This document shows, in pieces, positions 6,857 through 15,209 of a stretch of 64,000 nucleotides of DNA (its first letter is position 1; each line of letters opens with the position of its first letter). The notes beneath the pieces were generated by a model that saw only the letters and a list, made by a program, of their open reading frames with translations, had not been told where the DNA came from and did no database searches. Source of the stretch: Arthrobacter sp. SO5 (GTDB lineage: Bacteria > Actinomycetota > Actinomycetes > Actinomycetales > Micrococcaceae); contig NZ_MQTQ01000006.1 in the NCBI RefSeq assembly GCF_020532805.1, forward strand, positions 1 through 64,000, written 5' to 3'. The translations under genes were made by a program, and so were the position numbers.

Positions 6857-7953
6857 TCTGTGTCCTTCTCTGTGCGGTTCAGCTCGTCGGCGCTGCGCCT
6901 GCCGCGCGCCGGTCCGTTGCTGCCTGGCTCCGTCGTTTCCCCAGGCAATACCCTTGTCGGAGCCTCCGAGTCGACGACCTCGAGCGAAATGATGCCGGCG
7001 TTTTCGGTACCGACTATCGACTCTTCGTCGGCGACCAGCTCGGCAGCGAGTTCCTTGATGCCTTCCGAGTCACCCAGATCCACGTCGTGGTGGGCCCCGA
7101 GGTAGGCGTCGATGACGGCCGGGTTCTTCATGACCTCGCCGGGCGGTCCCTCGGCCACGATCTTGCCCTCAGCCATGACCACCACCCAGTCGGCGATGTG
7201 GCGGACCATGTTCATGTCGTGTTCGACGAACAACACGGTCATGCCCTCGGCCTTGAGGTTCTTGATGTGGTCCAGCAGGGACTGCGTGAGCGCCGGGTTC
7301 ACGCCGGCCATCGGCTCGTCGAGCATGACCAGCTTGGGCCGCACCATCAGGGAGCGTGCCATTTCCAGCAGCTTCCGCTGCCCGCCGGAGAGAGATGCGG
7401 CGTAATCCTCCCTCTTGGTGTCCAGCTTGAACTTCTCCAGCAGAACATCGGCCTCAGCCGTGATCTGCTTCTCGCGGCCGCCCCACATGCCCTTGAACAG
7501 GGCCCTGGACAGCCGCTCCCCGGACTGCTTGGACGCACCGAGCCTCATGTTCTCCAGGACGGTGAGCTTGCCCATGACCTTGGTGAGCTGGAAGGTGCGC
7601 ACCATTCCCATGCGGGCGACCTTGTACGACGAGACGCCGGCGATGTTGTTGCCCTCGAACTGCCAGGTGCCCGTGTTCGGCGTATCAAAGCCCGTGAGCA
7701 GGTTGAACAGGGTGGTCTTGCCGGCGCCGTTCGGGCCGATCAGCGCCGTGATCTTGTGCCGCGGGATCTCCAGGTATTCGACGTCGACGGCGTTGATGCC
7801 GCCGAAGCTGCGGGTAACGTTTTCCGCCACCACAATCGGATCGCGCTTCTTGCAGCCGGGCACGTGCTCCCCGGCGGCAATCGGACGCGCGTCCGTCATG
7901 TAGTCAATGCCTGTTTCGTTTGCTTCGTTTCCTTCTACATTTTGCGTGCTCAT
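6853..7953 (-). CDS. livG: Branched-chain amino acid ABC transporter ATPase LivG with long C-terminal tail
   Basis: This ABC ATPase is 366 residues long, against about 255 for a typical LivG. Walker A is GPNGAGKT (73-80), the signature is LSGGQRKLLEMARSL, and Walker B is LVMLDEPMAGVNP. About 40 residues precede the ABC fold and about 80 acidic, probably disordered residues follow it, after the usual ending AYLGA. The start is supported by GAAGGAG inside the end of livM and a 4-nt overlap. An internal Met at residue 19 is an alternative start. The tail is not needed for ATPase function and may be a contact or regulatory segment. Confidence 0.9.
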   Translation of the reverse strand: MSTQNVEGNEANETGIDYMTDARPIAAGEHVPGCKKRDPIVVAENVTRSFGGINAVDVEYLEIPRHKITALIGPNGAGKTTLFNLLTGFDTPNTGTWQFEGNNIAGVSSYKVARMGMVRTFQLTKVMGKLTVLENMRLGASKQSGERLSRALFKGMWGGREKQITAEADVLLEKFKLDTKREDYAASLSGGQRKLLEMARSLMVRPKLVMLDEPMAGVNPALTQSLLDHIKNLKAEGMTVLFVEHDMNMVRHIADWVVVMAEGKIVAEGPPGEVMKNPAVIDAYLGAHHDVDLGDSEGIKELAAELVADEESIVGTENAGIISLEVVDSEAPTRVLPGETTEPGSNGPARGRRSADELNRTEKDTE

Positions 7954-8918
7954 GCGAACGCCAGCTCCTTCTTATTACCGAGGACACCCTGGGGCCTGAA
8001 GATCATCAGCAGCATCAGGGCGACACCCACGAGGATGTACCGCAGCTGCCCGGCCTGGACCGTGTTCAGCCACGTGATGGCACCGGATTCGATCAGGCCG
8101 TACAGGATGCCCTGCGTGAGGGACAGCACGACCCAGAAAATCATGGCGCCGACGACCGGTCCCAGCACCGTGCCCAGGCCGCCGAGCAGCAGGCAGGTGT
8201 AGAGGAAGAACGTCAGCTCGGTGCCGTAGTTCGCCGGCTGGACCGCGCCGCGGGGGAGGGTGAAGATCATGCCCGCGAGGGCGCCGAGGACACCGCCGAT
8301 GATCAGTGCCTGCATCTTGTACGCGTACACGTTCTTGCCGAGCGAGCGGACGGCGTTTTCGTCCTCGCGGATGCCCTTGAGGACACGGCCCCACGGGCTG
8401 CGCATCAGCAGCCACACGAGCGTGCAGAAAATGGCCACGACCGTCCAGGCGACAACCCGGATGAAGAAGTCCCGGTTGTTCATCCCCATGTAGGAACCCA
8501 CGGGGAACGGGTTCATGGCATAGAAGTCGCCCTCGAAGGCGGCGAGTCCGTTGGCTGAACCGGTAATGGCAGTCAGCTGGTTGGTCGTAACGATGTAGCG
8601 CACGATTTCCGCCGCCGCGATGGTCACGATGGCCAGGTAGTCGGCCCGCAGCCGCAGGGTTGGAATACCGAGCAGCAGCGCAAAGATCGCCGAACAGACC
8701 ACCGCGACGAGCAGTCCGACGAAGAACGGCGCGCCGAATGTCAGGGTGGAGATGGCGAAGCCATAGGCCCCCACCGCCATGAAGCCGGCCTGGCCGAAGT
8801 TGAGCAGGCCCGCATAGCCGAAGTGAACCGCAAGGCCGAGCGTCGCGAGGGCGTAGGCCGCCGTCGTCGGGCTGAAAAGTTCCCCGGCAGCGCTGGAAAA
8901 GATGAATCCGAAGTCCAT
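7950..8918 (-). CDS. livM: Branched-chain amino acid ABC transporter permease LivM
   Basis: This 322-residue integral membrane protein of the BPD_transp_2 family has about 8-10 hydrophobic segments. It contains the family's YAGLLNFGQAGFMAVGAY segment near residues 34-51 and the ATPase-coupling loop around SPWGRVLKGIREDENAVRS. It forms the heterodimeric pore with LivH. An AGGAG Shine-Dalgarno lies before the ATG, 9 nt after the livH stop. Confidence 0.92.
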   Translation of the reverse strand: MDFGFIFSSAAGELFSPTTAAYALATLGLAVHFGYAGLLNFGQAGFMAVGAYGFAISTLTFGAPFFVGLLVAVVCSAIFALLLGIPTLRLRADYLAIVTIAAAEIVRYIVTTNQLTAITGSANGLAAFEGDFYAMNPFPVGSYMGMNNRDFFIRVVAWTVVAIFCTLVWLLMRSPWGRVLKGIREDENAVRSLGKNVYAYKMQALIIGGVLGALAGMIFTLPRGAVQPANYGTELTFFLYTCLLLGGLGTVLGPVVGAMIFWVVLSLTQGILYGLIESGAITWLNTVQAGQLRYILVGVALMLLMIFRPQGVLGNKKELAFA

Positions 8919-8927
8919 GGCTGTCTC

Positions 8928-10268
8928 CTAACCCACGCGCTCGCGCCGGCCCAGGATACCCTGGGGCCGGATCAGAAGGACAATAATCATGATGAACAGT
9001 GCTCCCACGTATTTGAGGTCGGCGGCGAGGCCGAACACGGTGGTCAGCTCCACGAAGATGCCGACGATGATTGATCCGATCAACGCACCCCAGACTGTGC
9101 CGAGGCCACCCAGGGTGACGCCGGCGAAGATGAGCAGCAGGATCTGCGAACCCATGTCGAAGGTGACACCTGGCCGGTAGTAGGCCCACAGGATGCCGCC
9201 GAGGGAGGCGAGCATGCCGCCGGTGACCCAGACGATCCGGATGACAGAGTCGACGTCGATGCCTGAGGCCGCCGCCAGTGCCGGGTTGTCGGCCACCGCG
9301 CGGGTGGCCTTGCCGAGCCGGGTCTTGAGCAGGACGATGCCGAGGATGGCGATGACAACGGCGCTGATGATGAGGGACCCGAGGTTGTTGGGCGAGATGG
9401 AGACCGGGCCGATCAGGATTTCCGCGCTCTGGGCAAAAGGCAGCTGCTGGGTGGCGCCGCCGAAGTAGAACTGGATGATGTAGCGGACGGCCAGGGCGAG
9501 GCCGATGCTGACGATCATCATCGGAACCAGTCCGGTCCCGCGGCGCCGCAGCGGCTTCCACAGGCCGGCGTCCTGGACGTAGCCGAACAAGCCGCCGCCG
9601 AGCAGGGCGAGCACGATCGCCAGCCAGAACGGGAGGTTCATGGCGTTGAAGGCGAAGACCAGGACGGCGCCGAGGGTGACCATTTCACCGTGCGCGAAGT
9701 TGGTCAGCCCTGTGGTGCCGAAAATCAGCGAGAGGCCCACCGACGCGAGGGCAAGCAGAAGACCGAAGCTCAGGCCCGCCACGAGGCGGTTGATCAGGTT
9801 CTGGCCGAAGTCCTGCTGCTGGACGACGATGCCCTTGCCGAAGGCGAAGATCACCGAGAGGTTTGAGGTCTGGCTGAAAGTGACGTTGCGGGGGTTTTCC
9901 TGGCCGTCGGCGAGCTTGATGCCTTCCGGGAGCGTGGATTCATCGAGCTTGACTTCGTACGTTCCCTGGGTGGGGACGCCGATGGTCCAGGCGCCGTTCG
10001 CGCCGGATTTAGCGGTCCCCGTGAAGTCACCGCCCTTGGCCGTGATGGTGACCCCGGCGATCGGCGCGCGGTCGTCGCCGCGCAGGAAGCCGCTGATGCT
10101 GTTTTGGAACGCGGTTGCCGACGGGGATGGTGCCGGCGATGGAGTCGTGGCCTGCGATGCCGGGGCAATTATCAGCAGTAGTGCTGCGACGGCGGCGAAG
10201 ACGGCCCCCACAGCTTTCAGCAGTCTGCCACGCCGCCTCAACGACAGGCTTCTCGGTGTGCTTCTCAA
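8928..10268 (-). CDS. livH: LivH-type permease with an N-terminal signal peptide and extracytoplasmic domain
   Basis: The start chosen is TTG at 10266-10268, preceded by GGAGG with an 8-nt spacer, giving 446 residues. Residues 1-40 are a signal sequence (basic run, hydrophobic core, then APASQA). Residues 55-145 resemble a carboxypeptidase-regulatory or transthyretin-like beta domain (GFLRGDDRAPIAGVTITAKG, then GTYEVKLDESTLPEGI). From about 155 the ordinary LivH permease begins (GLTNFAHGEMVTLGA), with eight or so membrane helices. A normal LivH is about 290 residues, so this is a fusion. The added domain should face outside and could dock the binding lipoprotein or the cell wall. It is first in the livHMGF operon. 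A longer in-frame extension upstream to 10574 looks non-coding. Confidence 0.88.
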   Translation of the reverse strand: MRSTPRSLSLRRRGRLLKAVGAVFAAVAALLLIIAPASQATTPSPAPSPSATAFQNSISGFLRGDDRAPIAGVTITAKGGDFTGTAKSGANGAWTIGVPTQGTYEVKLDESTLPEGIKLADGQENPRNVTFSQTSNLSVIFAFGKGIVVQQQDFGQNLINRLVAGLSFGLLLALASVGLSLIFGTTGLTNFAHGEMVTLGAVLVFAFNAMNLPFWLAIVLALLGGGLFGYVQDAGLWKPLRRRGTGLVPMMIVSIGLALAVRYIIQFYFGGATQQLPFAQSAEILIGPVSISPNNLGSLIISAVVIAILGIVLLKTRLGKATRAVADNPALAAASGIDVDSVIRIVWVTGGMLASLGGILWAYYRPGVTFDMGSQILLLIFAGVTLGGLGTVWGALIGSIIVGIFVELTTVFGLAADLKYVGALFIMIIVLLIRPQGILGRRERVG

Positions 10269-10752
10269 AGTGAAATCCTCCACATGGGGGGTGGTGTGGG
10301 TTGCGCCTTTGCAACCGCTGCGAACAGTCAGGGTGAGGGGTGGTGCCTGGTGATGCGGTGCGGATAGTGATGCGGATAGTGCGATGCGGATGGAACGGTA
10401 CAGCCTGTGACATTCATCACCCTGCTTGGCCCATGCTACAGCCCGGGCGGGGCGATGAATGCCGCTGCGAGCAGGCAGAACGTCGCGATCGGGTAACAAC
10501 CGTGAAGCCCGGCAACCGGGTTGCTTTACCTGCGCTAATGAAAACTTTTGTTGATTCCGAGTATGCCTAAACATTCGGTCCGCGCAAGGGGTGCGGCCGA
10601 GGAAATGGCGAGAGACACATCACGGTTGCATTGCGGCGGGGCCGGCAGGGGAACTATCCCTGCCCGCCGGCCGTGGAAATTGGTAGCGTGGGACAGAGGA
10701 ACGCTGACCACCGGATCATCACTTACTACTCTCTATTTGGAGGACACCCGCA
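10269..10752. other. Intergenic region between livH and the Bax inhibitor gene
   Basis: I see no gene in these 484 bp. The region holds a CRP-like site (10406-10421), a short direct repeat of TGCGGATAGT with 12-bp period (10359-10380), a possible - strand -10 (TAGCAT, complement of 10432-10437) and a + strand -10-like TAGCGT (10684-10689). A GC-rich hairpin (GGCAGGG/CCCTGCC) lies near 10645-10670. AT content rises around 10540-10570. Confidence 0.5.
10406..10421. promoter_or_regulatory. CRP/GlxR-like site upstream of livHMGF
   Basis: TGTGACATTCATCACC matches TGTGANNNNNNTCACA at 9 of 10 fixed positions. It lies about 140 bp before the livH start and mirrors the site before the binding-protein gene (4422-4437). 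Confidence 0.55.
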
Positions 10753-11667
10753 ATGGCACTTGGCGGAAACCCGATCTTCAACGGAAAATCTTTCCGTGGA
10801 GCCACCCAGGCGCCGCCTGTCCCGCAGGCGTACGGACAGGGAGCCTACGGCCAGAACGGCTTCGGCCGCGCCCCCGGCCAGGTGATGGACGCCCAGGGCG
10901 GCTGGAGCGCAGGGCAGCAGGCCATGACCCAGGATCAGCTCCAGGACATGTACAACCGGCCGGCAGCCGGCCCCGCCGACACCGGCCGGATGACCTTTGA
11001 CGACGTCATCATGAAGACGGCGGCCTGCCTGGGCGTGCTGGTGGTGGGTGCTGCCGTGACGCTCATCGCGCCGCAGGGGCTTTCGATGATGCTGATGCTC
11101 GTCGGCGTCCTGGGCGGCTTCGCGCTGGCCATGGTCAACACCTTCAAGAAGCAGCCCTCGCCGGCGTTGATCCTCGCGTACGCAGGCTTGGAAGGGCTGT
11201 TCCTCGGCGGATTGACGCGGATCCTCGACGGGATGTTCCCGGGTGTGGGCCTGCAGGCCGTCATCGGCACGCTCTCCGTCTTCGCCGTGACGCTGGTGCT
11301 GTTCAAGAGCGGCAAGGTCCGGGCCACTCCCAAGGCCATGCGCTTCTTCATGATCGCGATGATCGGCTACGCCGTCTTCGCCCTCGTCAACATGGTCATG
11401 GTGTGGACGGGCGTGGTGAACTCGCCGTTCGGCCTGAGCACCAGTGTGGAGATCTTCGGCATTCCCCTGGGCGTCTTCATTGGACTGCTGGCGATCGGGC
11501 TCGCCGCCTTCTCGCTGATCATGGACTTCACCAGCATCGAAGCCGGCGTCCGCAGCGGGGCCCCGCAGCGCTTCTCCTGGACCGCAGCCTTCGGCCTCAC
11601 CGTCACCCTGGTGTGGCTCTATGTCGAGATCATCCGCCTGCTGTCGATCCTTCGCGGCGACGAGTAA
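10753..11667 (+). CDS. Bax inhibitor-1/YccA family membrane protein
   Basis: This 304-residue protein has a Gly/Gln-rich cytoplasmic N-terminus (about 75 residues, with a conserved start ALGGNPIFNGKSF). Seven hydrophobic segments follow, including the family's YAGLEGLFLGGLTRILD region and the acidic-residue C-terminal helices. Bacterial members such as BsYetJ are pH-sensitive calcium leak channels. The physiological role in actinobacteria is not established. A GGAGG Shine-Dalgarno at 10739-10743 supports the ATG at 10753. It appears monocistronic, with its own terminator. Confidence 0.9.
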   Translation: MALGGNPIFNGKSFRGATQAPPVPQAYGQGAYGQNGFGRAPGQVMDAQGGWSAGQQAMTQDQLQDMYNRPAAGPADTGRMTFDDVIMKTAACLGVLVVGAAVTLIAPQGLSMMLMLVGVLGGFALAMVNTFKKQPSPALILAYAGLEGLFLGGLTRILDGMFPGVGLQAVIGTLSVFAVTLVLFKSGKVRATPKAMRFFMIAMIGYAVFALVNMVMVWTGVVNSPFGLSTSVEIFGIPLGVFIGLLAIGLAAFSLIMDFTSIEAGVRSGAPQRFSWTAAFGLTVTLVWLYVEIIRLLSILRGDE

Positions 11668-11705
11668 CTCCACAGACTGGCGCCGAGTAAAGGCCAGGAA
11701 CCAGG

Positions 11706-11735
11706 AAGAGGGCCCCGCCGCGGCGGGGCCCTCTT
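11706..11735. terminator. Bidirectional terminator between the Bax inhibitor gene and galK
   Basis: A perfect 30-bp inverted repeat (AAGAGGGCCCCGCCG and its complement) is followed by T residues on the + strand. It serves two convergent genes. Confidence 0.85.
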
Positions 11736-11739
11736 TTCG

Positions 11740-12891
11740 TCATTCCACCCGCCGGGCCCCCGCCGCGGTGCGGACGCTGAAGATGTCCGGCGCGGTGTAC
11801 CCGGCCCGGGCGAAGGCGCGTTCGACGGCGGCCCGCACCCTCGGCTCAGCGGCGACCGGCGTCAGGGCGATCGCCGAACCGCCGAAACCGCCCCCCGTCA
11901 TCCGGGCCCCGATTGCACCGGCGGAGCGGGCCGTTTCCACCGCGAGGTCGAGCTCGGGGCAGGAGATCCCGAAGTCATCCCGCATCGATGCATGGGAGGC
12001 ATCGAGCAGCGGCCCGATGGCTCGCGGCCCTGAGCTGCCGAGGAGATCGACGGTTTGGAGCACGCGGTCGTTTTCGGTGACAACATGACGCACCCGGCGG
12101 AAAGTCTCCGGATCCAGCAGGCCGCAGGCTTCCTCCAGATCTGTGAGGTCGACGTCGCGCAAGGCCTTGACCCCGAGCACTTCGGCACCAAGCTCGCAGG
12201 ACCCGCGGCGTGCCGCGTAGCCGCCGCCGGCGTGGGAATGCGACACCCTGGTGTCGATCACGAGCATGACCAGCCCCGCACTTTCGGCGTCGAAAGGGAT
12301 CAGGCGCACGTTCCGGTCCCGGCAGTCGAGGAAGAGCGCATGTCCCGCGGAGCCGCGCAGGGAGGCGGACTGGTCCATGATCCCGGTGGGGGCGCCGACG
12401 AAGTCGTTCTCTGCGCGCTGGGTGGCCAGGACCATGTCCTCCGGGCTGAGGCCGGCGTTGGTGAGCTCGTTGAGTGCCAGGATCAGGGCGCACTCGATGG
12501 CATGGGAGGAGGACAGCCCGGCGCCCCGGGGCACATCGGAGTCCAGCAGGAGATCCAGGCCGGGCACGGAAAGCCCCCGCTGCTGCAGTGCCCACAGGAC
12601 GCCCAGCGGGTATCTGGTCCAGCCCTTCGACGTTCCGCGGTCCAGCGAGCCGGTGTCCGCCGTCGTCAGTCCCTGGCTGCCGAACGTGGACAGCAGCCGG
12701 ACGGAGGAATCCGGCCGGAGGCGGACCGCCACCCGCGCGGCCCGATCGATGGCGAAGGGCAGCACGAAGCCCTCGTTATAGTCCGTGTGCTCGCCGATCA
12801 GGTTGACCCGGCCGGGGGCCTGCCAGACGCCGTCCGGCGCCGCACCAAAGGCGCCTTCGAACCGGGCGCGCAGGTCATCCGTGCTGCTCAT
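11740..12891 (-). CDS. galK: Galactokinase
   Basis: This 383-residue GHMP kinase phosphorylates galactose to galactose-1-phosphate in the Leloir pathway. The galactokinase signature GRVNLIGEHTDYNEG lies at residues 27-41, the phosphate-binding motif GAGLSSSH near 120, and the C-terminal GHMP motif GARMTGGGFGGSA near 335. The ATG is preceded by TACCTT with a 6-nt gap and no Shine-Dalgarno, fitting a leaderless transcript. It is divergent from the aldose 1-epimerase gene, 47 bp away. No galT is present in the window. Confidence 0.95.
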   Translation of the reverse strand: MSSTDDLRARFEGAFGAAPDGVWQAPGRVNLIGEHTDYNEGFVLPFAIDRAARVAVRLRPDSSVRLLSTFGSQGLTTADTGSLDRGTSKGWTRYPLGVLWALQQRGLSVPGLDLLLDSDVPRGAGLSSSHAIECALILALNELTNAGLSPEDMVLATQRAENDFVGAPTGIMDQSASLRGSAGHALFLDCRDRNVRLIPFDAESAGLVMLVIDTRVSHSHAGGGYAARRGSCELGAEVLGVKALRDVDLTDLEEACGLLDPETFRRVRHVVTENDRVLQTVDLLGSSGPRAIGPLLDASHASMRDDFGISCPELDLAVETARSAGAIGARMTGGGFGGSAIALTPVAAEPRVRAAVERAFARAGYTAPDIFSVRTAAGARRVE

Positions 12892-12897
12892 GGATCC

Positions 12898-12903
12898 AAG
12901 GTA
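12898..12903 (-). promoter_or_regulatory. -10 element of galK, leaderless
   Basis: On the - strand the hexamer reads TACCTT, 6 nt before the ATG of galK. Confidence 0.55.
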
Positions 12904-12904
12904 T

Positions 12905-12916
12905 ACGCCCGGGCGT
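12905..12916. promoter_or_regulatory. Palindrome between the divergent gal promoters
   Basis: ACGCCCGGGCGT is a perfect 12-bp palindrome lying between the -10 elements of galK and galM, so one bound protein could control both. It is a candidate operator; no regulator gene is adjacent. Confidence 0.5.
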
Positions 12917-12925
12917 GCGGCTCGG

Positions 12926-12931
12926 TACGGT
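12926..12931 (+). promoter_or_regulatory. -10 element of galM, leaderless
   Basis: TACGGT lies 7 nt before the ATG at 12939. Confidence 0.5.
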
Positions 12932-12938
12932 GGTCCCT

Positions 12939-14000
12939 ATGGACCTGACGAATTCACCTTCCCCGTATTCGGCCGCCGGGCCTGCTGGCAACGACCGCGG
13001 TGCCAGCGGCGCGGCCGGCAGCTCCCCGGACAGCCAAGCGCGGCGGTACGCTTCGGGCCGGCAGTTCGAACTGCGCCGCGGCGACGCGCTGGCGGTCGTG
13101 ACCGAACTGGCCGCCGGTCTGCGGCGGTACAGCCGCGCCGGCACCGAGCTGACCGAAAGTTACGGCGACGCCGAGATTCCGCCCGGCGCCACCGGGATCA
13201 CGCTCGCGCCGTGGGCGAACCGCGTGGAGGACGGCGTCTGGTACCTCAACGGCACCAAGCAGCAACTGGACATCACCGAGGTCTCGCGCAACAACGCCAG
13301 CCATGGCCTGCTGCGCAATTCCTCGTACGCACTGGTGGACGAATCCGAGTTCTCGCTCACGCTGGAAGCGGCGGTGTTCCCGCAGCACGGCTACCCATTC
13401 CTGCTGCGTCACCGGGTGCGCTACGAACTGGCCGAGGACCAGGGCCTGGTGGTCCGGCAGATGCTCATCAATGACTCCCAGGAGCCTGCGCCGTTTGTCC
13501 TCGGCGCCCATCCGTACCTGCGCCTCGGGGACGTGCCCAGCGAGGAACTGACCGTCACGGTCAGCGCCCGAAGGAGGCTTGTGACGGACGAACGCCTGAT
13601 CCCGCGCCGCACGGAACCGGTCGGCGGCGACTTCGATTTGCGCACCGGCCGGCTGGTTGCCGACCTGGACCTGGACTGCGCCTTCACGGAGCTGGAGTTC
13701 GACGGCGGCGTGGCCCGCCACACGCTCCGCGCGGCGGACGGACGGAGCGTGAGCCTCTGGCAGGACCACGCGTGCGGCTACGTGCATGTCTTTGTGACCA
13801 CGAACTTCCCCGGCCGGACGAAGGCCGTGGCGATCGAGCCGATGACCGGTCCGGCCAACGCCTTTAACAGCGGCGACGGCCTGCGCTGGCTGGCTCCGGG
13901 GGAGCGCTTCACCATGGCCTGGGGGATCAGCGCATCCCTGGACTCGCCGGTTTCCCATCCGGGCGCCGCTGGTGAATCATGGGGCTATGACGCCAGTTGA
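12939..14000 (+). CDS. galM: Aldose 1-epimerase family protein (mutarotase)
   Basis: This 353-residue protein belongs to the aldose 1-epimerase family, which interconverts alpha and beta anomers of sugars such as galactose. Typical segments are LAPWANRVEDGVWYLNG, NNASHGLLRN (catalytic-type His), LGAHPYLRLG and the late EPMTGPANAFNSG. The pairing with galK supports a galactose role. The ATG at 12939 fits the -10 spacing better than the in-frame GTG at 12915. The N-terminal 40 residues are Ser/Gly-rich and poorly conserved in type. The end overlaps the next gene by 14 nt. Confidence 0.88.
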   Translation: MDLTNSPSPYSAAGPAGNDRGASGAAGSSPDSQARRYASGRQFELRRGDALAVVTELAAGLRRYSRAGTELTESYGDAEIPPGATGITLAPWANRVEDGVWYLNGTKQQLDITEVSRNNASHGLLRNSSYALVDESEFSLTLEAAVFPQHGYPFLLRHRVRYELAEDQGLVVRQMLINDSQEPAPFVLGAHPYLRLGDVPSEELTVTVSARRRLVTDERLIPRRTEPVGGDFDLRTGRLVADLDLDCAFTELEFDGGVARHTLRAADGRSVSLWQDHACGYVHVFVTTNFPGRTKAVAIEPMTGPANAFNSGDGLRWLAPGERFTMAWGISASLDSPVSHPGAAGESWGYDAS

Positions 14001-15195
14001 CGACGCCACCCCGTACCAATCCGTAGGCTCCGCCCGCCCGCAGGCTCCCGGCCGGGTGCCCACGGACCGCGAGCTGAACCAGGACATTCCCTTCGGGGTG
14101 CGCATCGCTGCCGCGTGGTCCTGGCGGCTGGGCCTGATCCTGGTGTTCACCGCCCTGCTCATCTGGCTGCTCAGCCACATTAGTTTCCTCATCATTCCCG
14201 TGATGGTGGCGGCGCTGCTGGCCGGACTGCTCAGCCCCGTCACCCGGTGGCTGACACGGCGCCGGGTCCCCAACGGACTCGCTGTGGCCATCACCGTCCT
14301 GGGCTTCATCGGCGTCATCGCCGGTGCGCTGGCCCTCGTCGGCCGGCAGCTGGCCTCCGGCTTCGGCGAACTCTGGGCCCAGGCGCTCGCAGGCGTCCAG
14401 CAGATCCAGGGGTGGCTCTCCGAGGGCCCGCTGCAGTTGACGGCGGCCCAGATCGACCAGTACATCAAGGATGCGTCGGACGCGCTCCAAAAAAACAGCA
14501 GCAGCATCCTGACCGGGGCGCTGAACTTCGGCAGCACCGCAGGGCACTTCGCCGCCGGGCTGATCCTGGCCCTCTTCGTCCTGATCTTCTTCCTGCTGGA
14601 AGGCGACAGGATCTGGGGCTTCCTCGTCCGGCTGCTGCCCCGGAAGGCCCGCGCCGCCGCCGACGGAGCCGGCCGCACGGGCTGGGCCTCGATGGTGATC
14701 TACGCGCGGGTCCAGATGTTCGTGGCGTTCGTGGACGCCGTCGGCATCGGAGTGGGCGCCGCCCTCATCGGAGTCCCGCTGGCCCTGCCGCTGGGCGTCC
14801 TGGTCTTCTTGGGCTCTTTCATCCCGATTGTCGGTGCCCTGGTCACCGGGGCGGTTGCCGTCCTGCTGGCCCTCGTCGCCAACGGCCCCGTCAATGCCCT
14901 GTTCATGCTCGGGATCGTGCTGCTGGTGCAGCAACTCGAGAGCCATATCCTGCAGCCGCTGGTCATGGGCAAGGCCGTGTCCCTGCACCCGGTCGCCGTG
15001 ATCCTGTCCGTCGCGGCCGGTTCCTATCTCGCCGGCATCCCCGGCGCCCTCTTCTCCGTGCCGATCCTAGCCGTAGCAAATTCGTCAATTCGCTACATTG
15101 CCGCCAGAACGTGGGAACATGATGAGGTGCTGGAAACCGCTGGCCACCGGGACGAACCTGCTCCTGCGTCCGGCGCAGACAGCACTGATCCGTAG
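13987..15195 (+). CDS. AI-2E family transporter (TqsA/PerM-like)
   Basis: This 402-residue membrane protein of the AI-2E transporter family has about eight hydrophobic segments, with the usual soluble loop between helices 3 and 4 (about residues 120-180). It ends with the conserved glycine-rich segment GSFIPIVGALVTGAVAVLLAL and QQLESHILQPLVMGKAVSLHP. Family members export autoinducer-2 or act as sodium/proton antiporters, so the substrate here is open. The ATG at 13987 overlaps the galM end. An in-frame GTG at 13972 is an alternative start. Confidence 0.87.
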   Translation: MTPVDDATPYQSVGSARPQAPGRVPTDRELNQDIPFGVRIAAAWSWRLGLILVFTALLIWLLSHISFLIIPVMVAALLAGLLSPVTRWLTRRRVPNGLAVAITVLGFIGVIAGALALVGRQLASGFGELWAQALAGVQQIQGWLSEGPLQLTAAQIDQYIKDASDALQKNSSSILTGALNFGSTAGHFAAGLILALFVLIFFLLEGDRIWGFLVRLLPRKARAAADGAGRTGWASMVIYARVQMFVAFVDAVGIGVGAALIGVPLALPLGVLVFLGSFIPIVGALVTGAVAVLLALVANGPVNALFMLGIVLLVQQLESHILQPLVMGKAVSLHPVAVILSVAAGSYLAGIPGALFSVPILAVANSSIRYIAARTWEHDEVLETAGHRDEPAPASGADSTDP

Positions 15196-15209
15196 AAGGA
15201 GACTAGTTC

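Noticed and set aside
10269-10574. 102-codon in-frame extension upstream of LivH
   Set aside because: The translation lacks coding character, crosses the promoter region and CRP-like site, and a strong Shine-Dalgarno supports the TTG at 10268.
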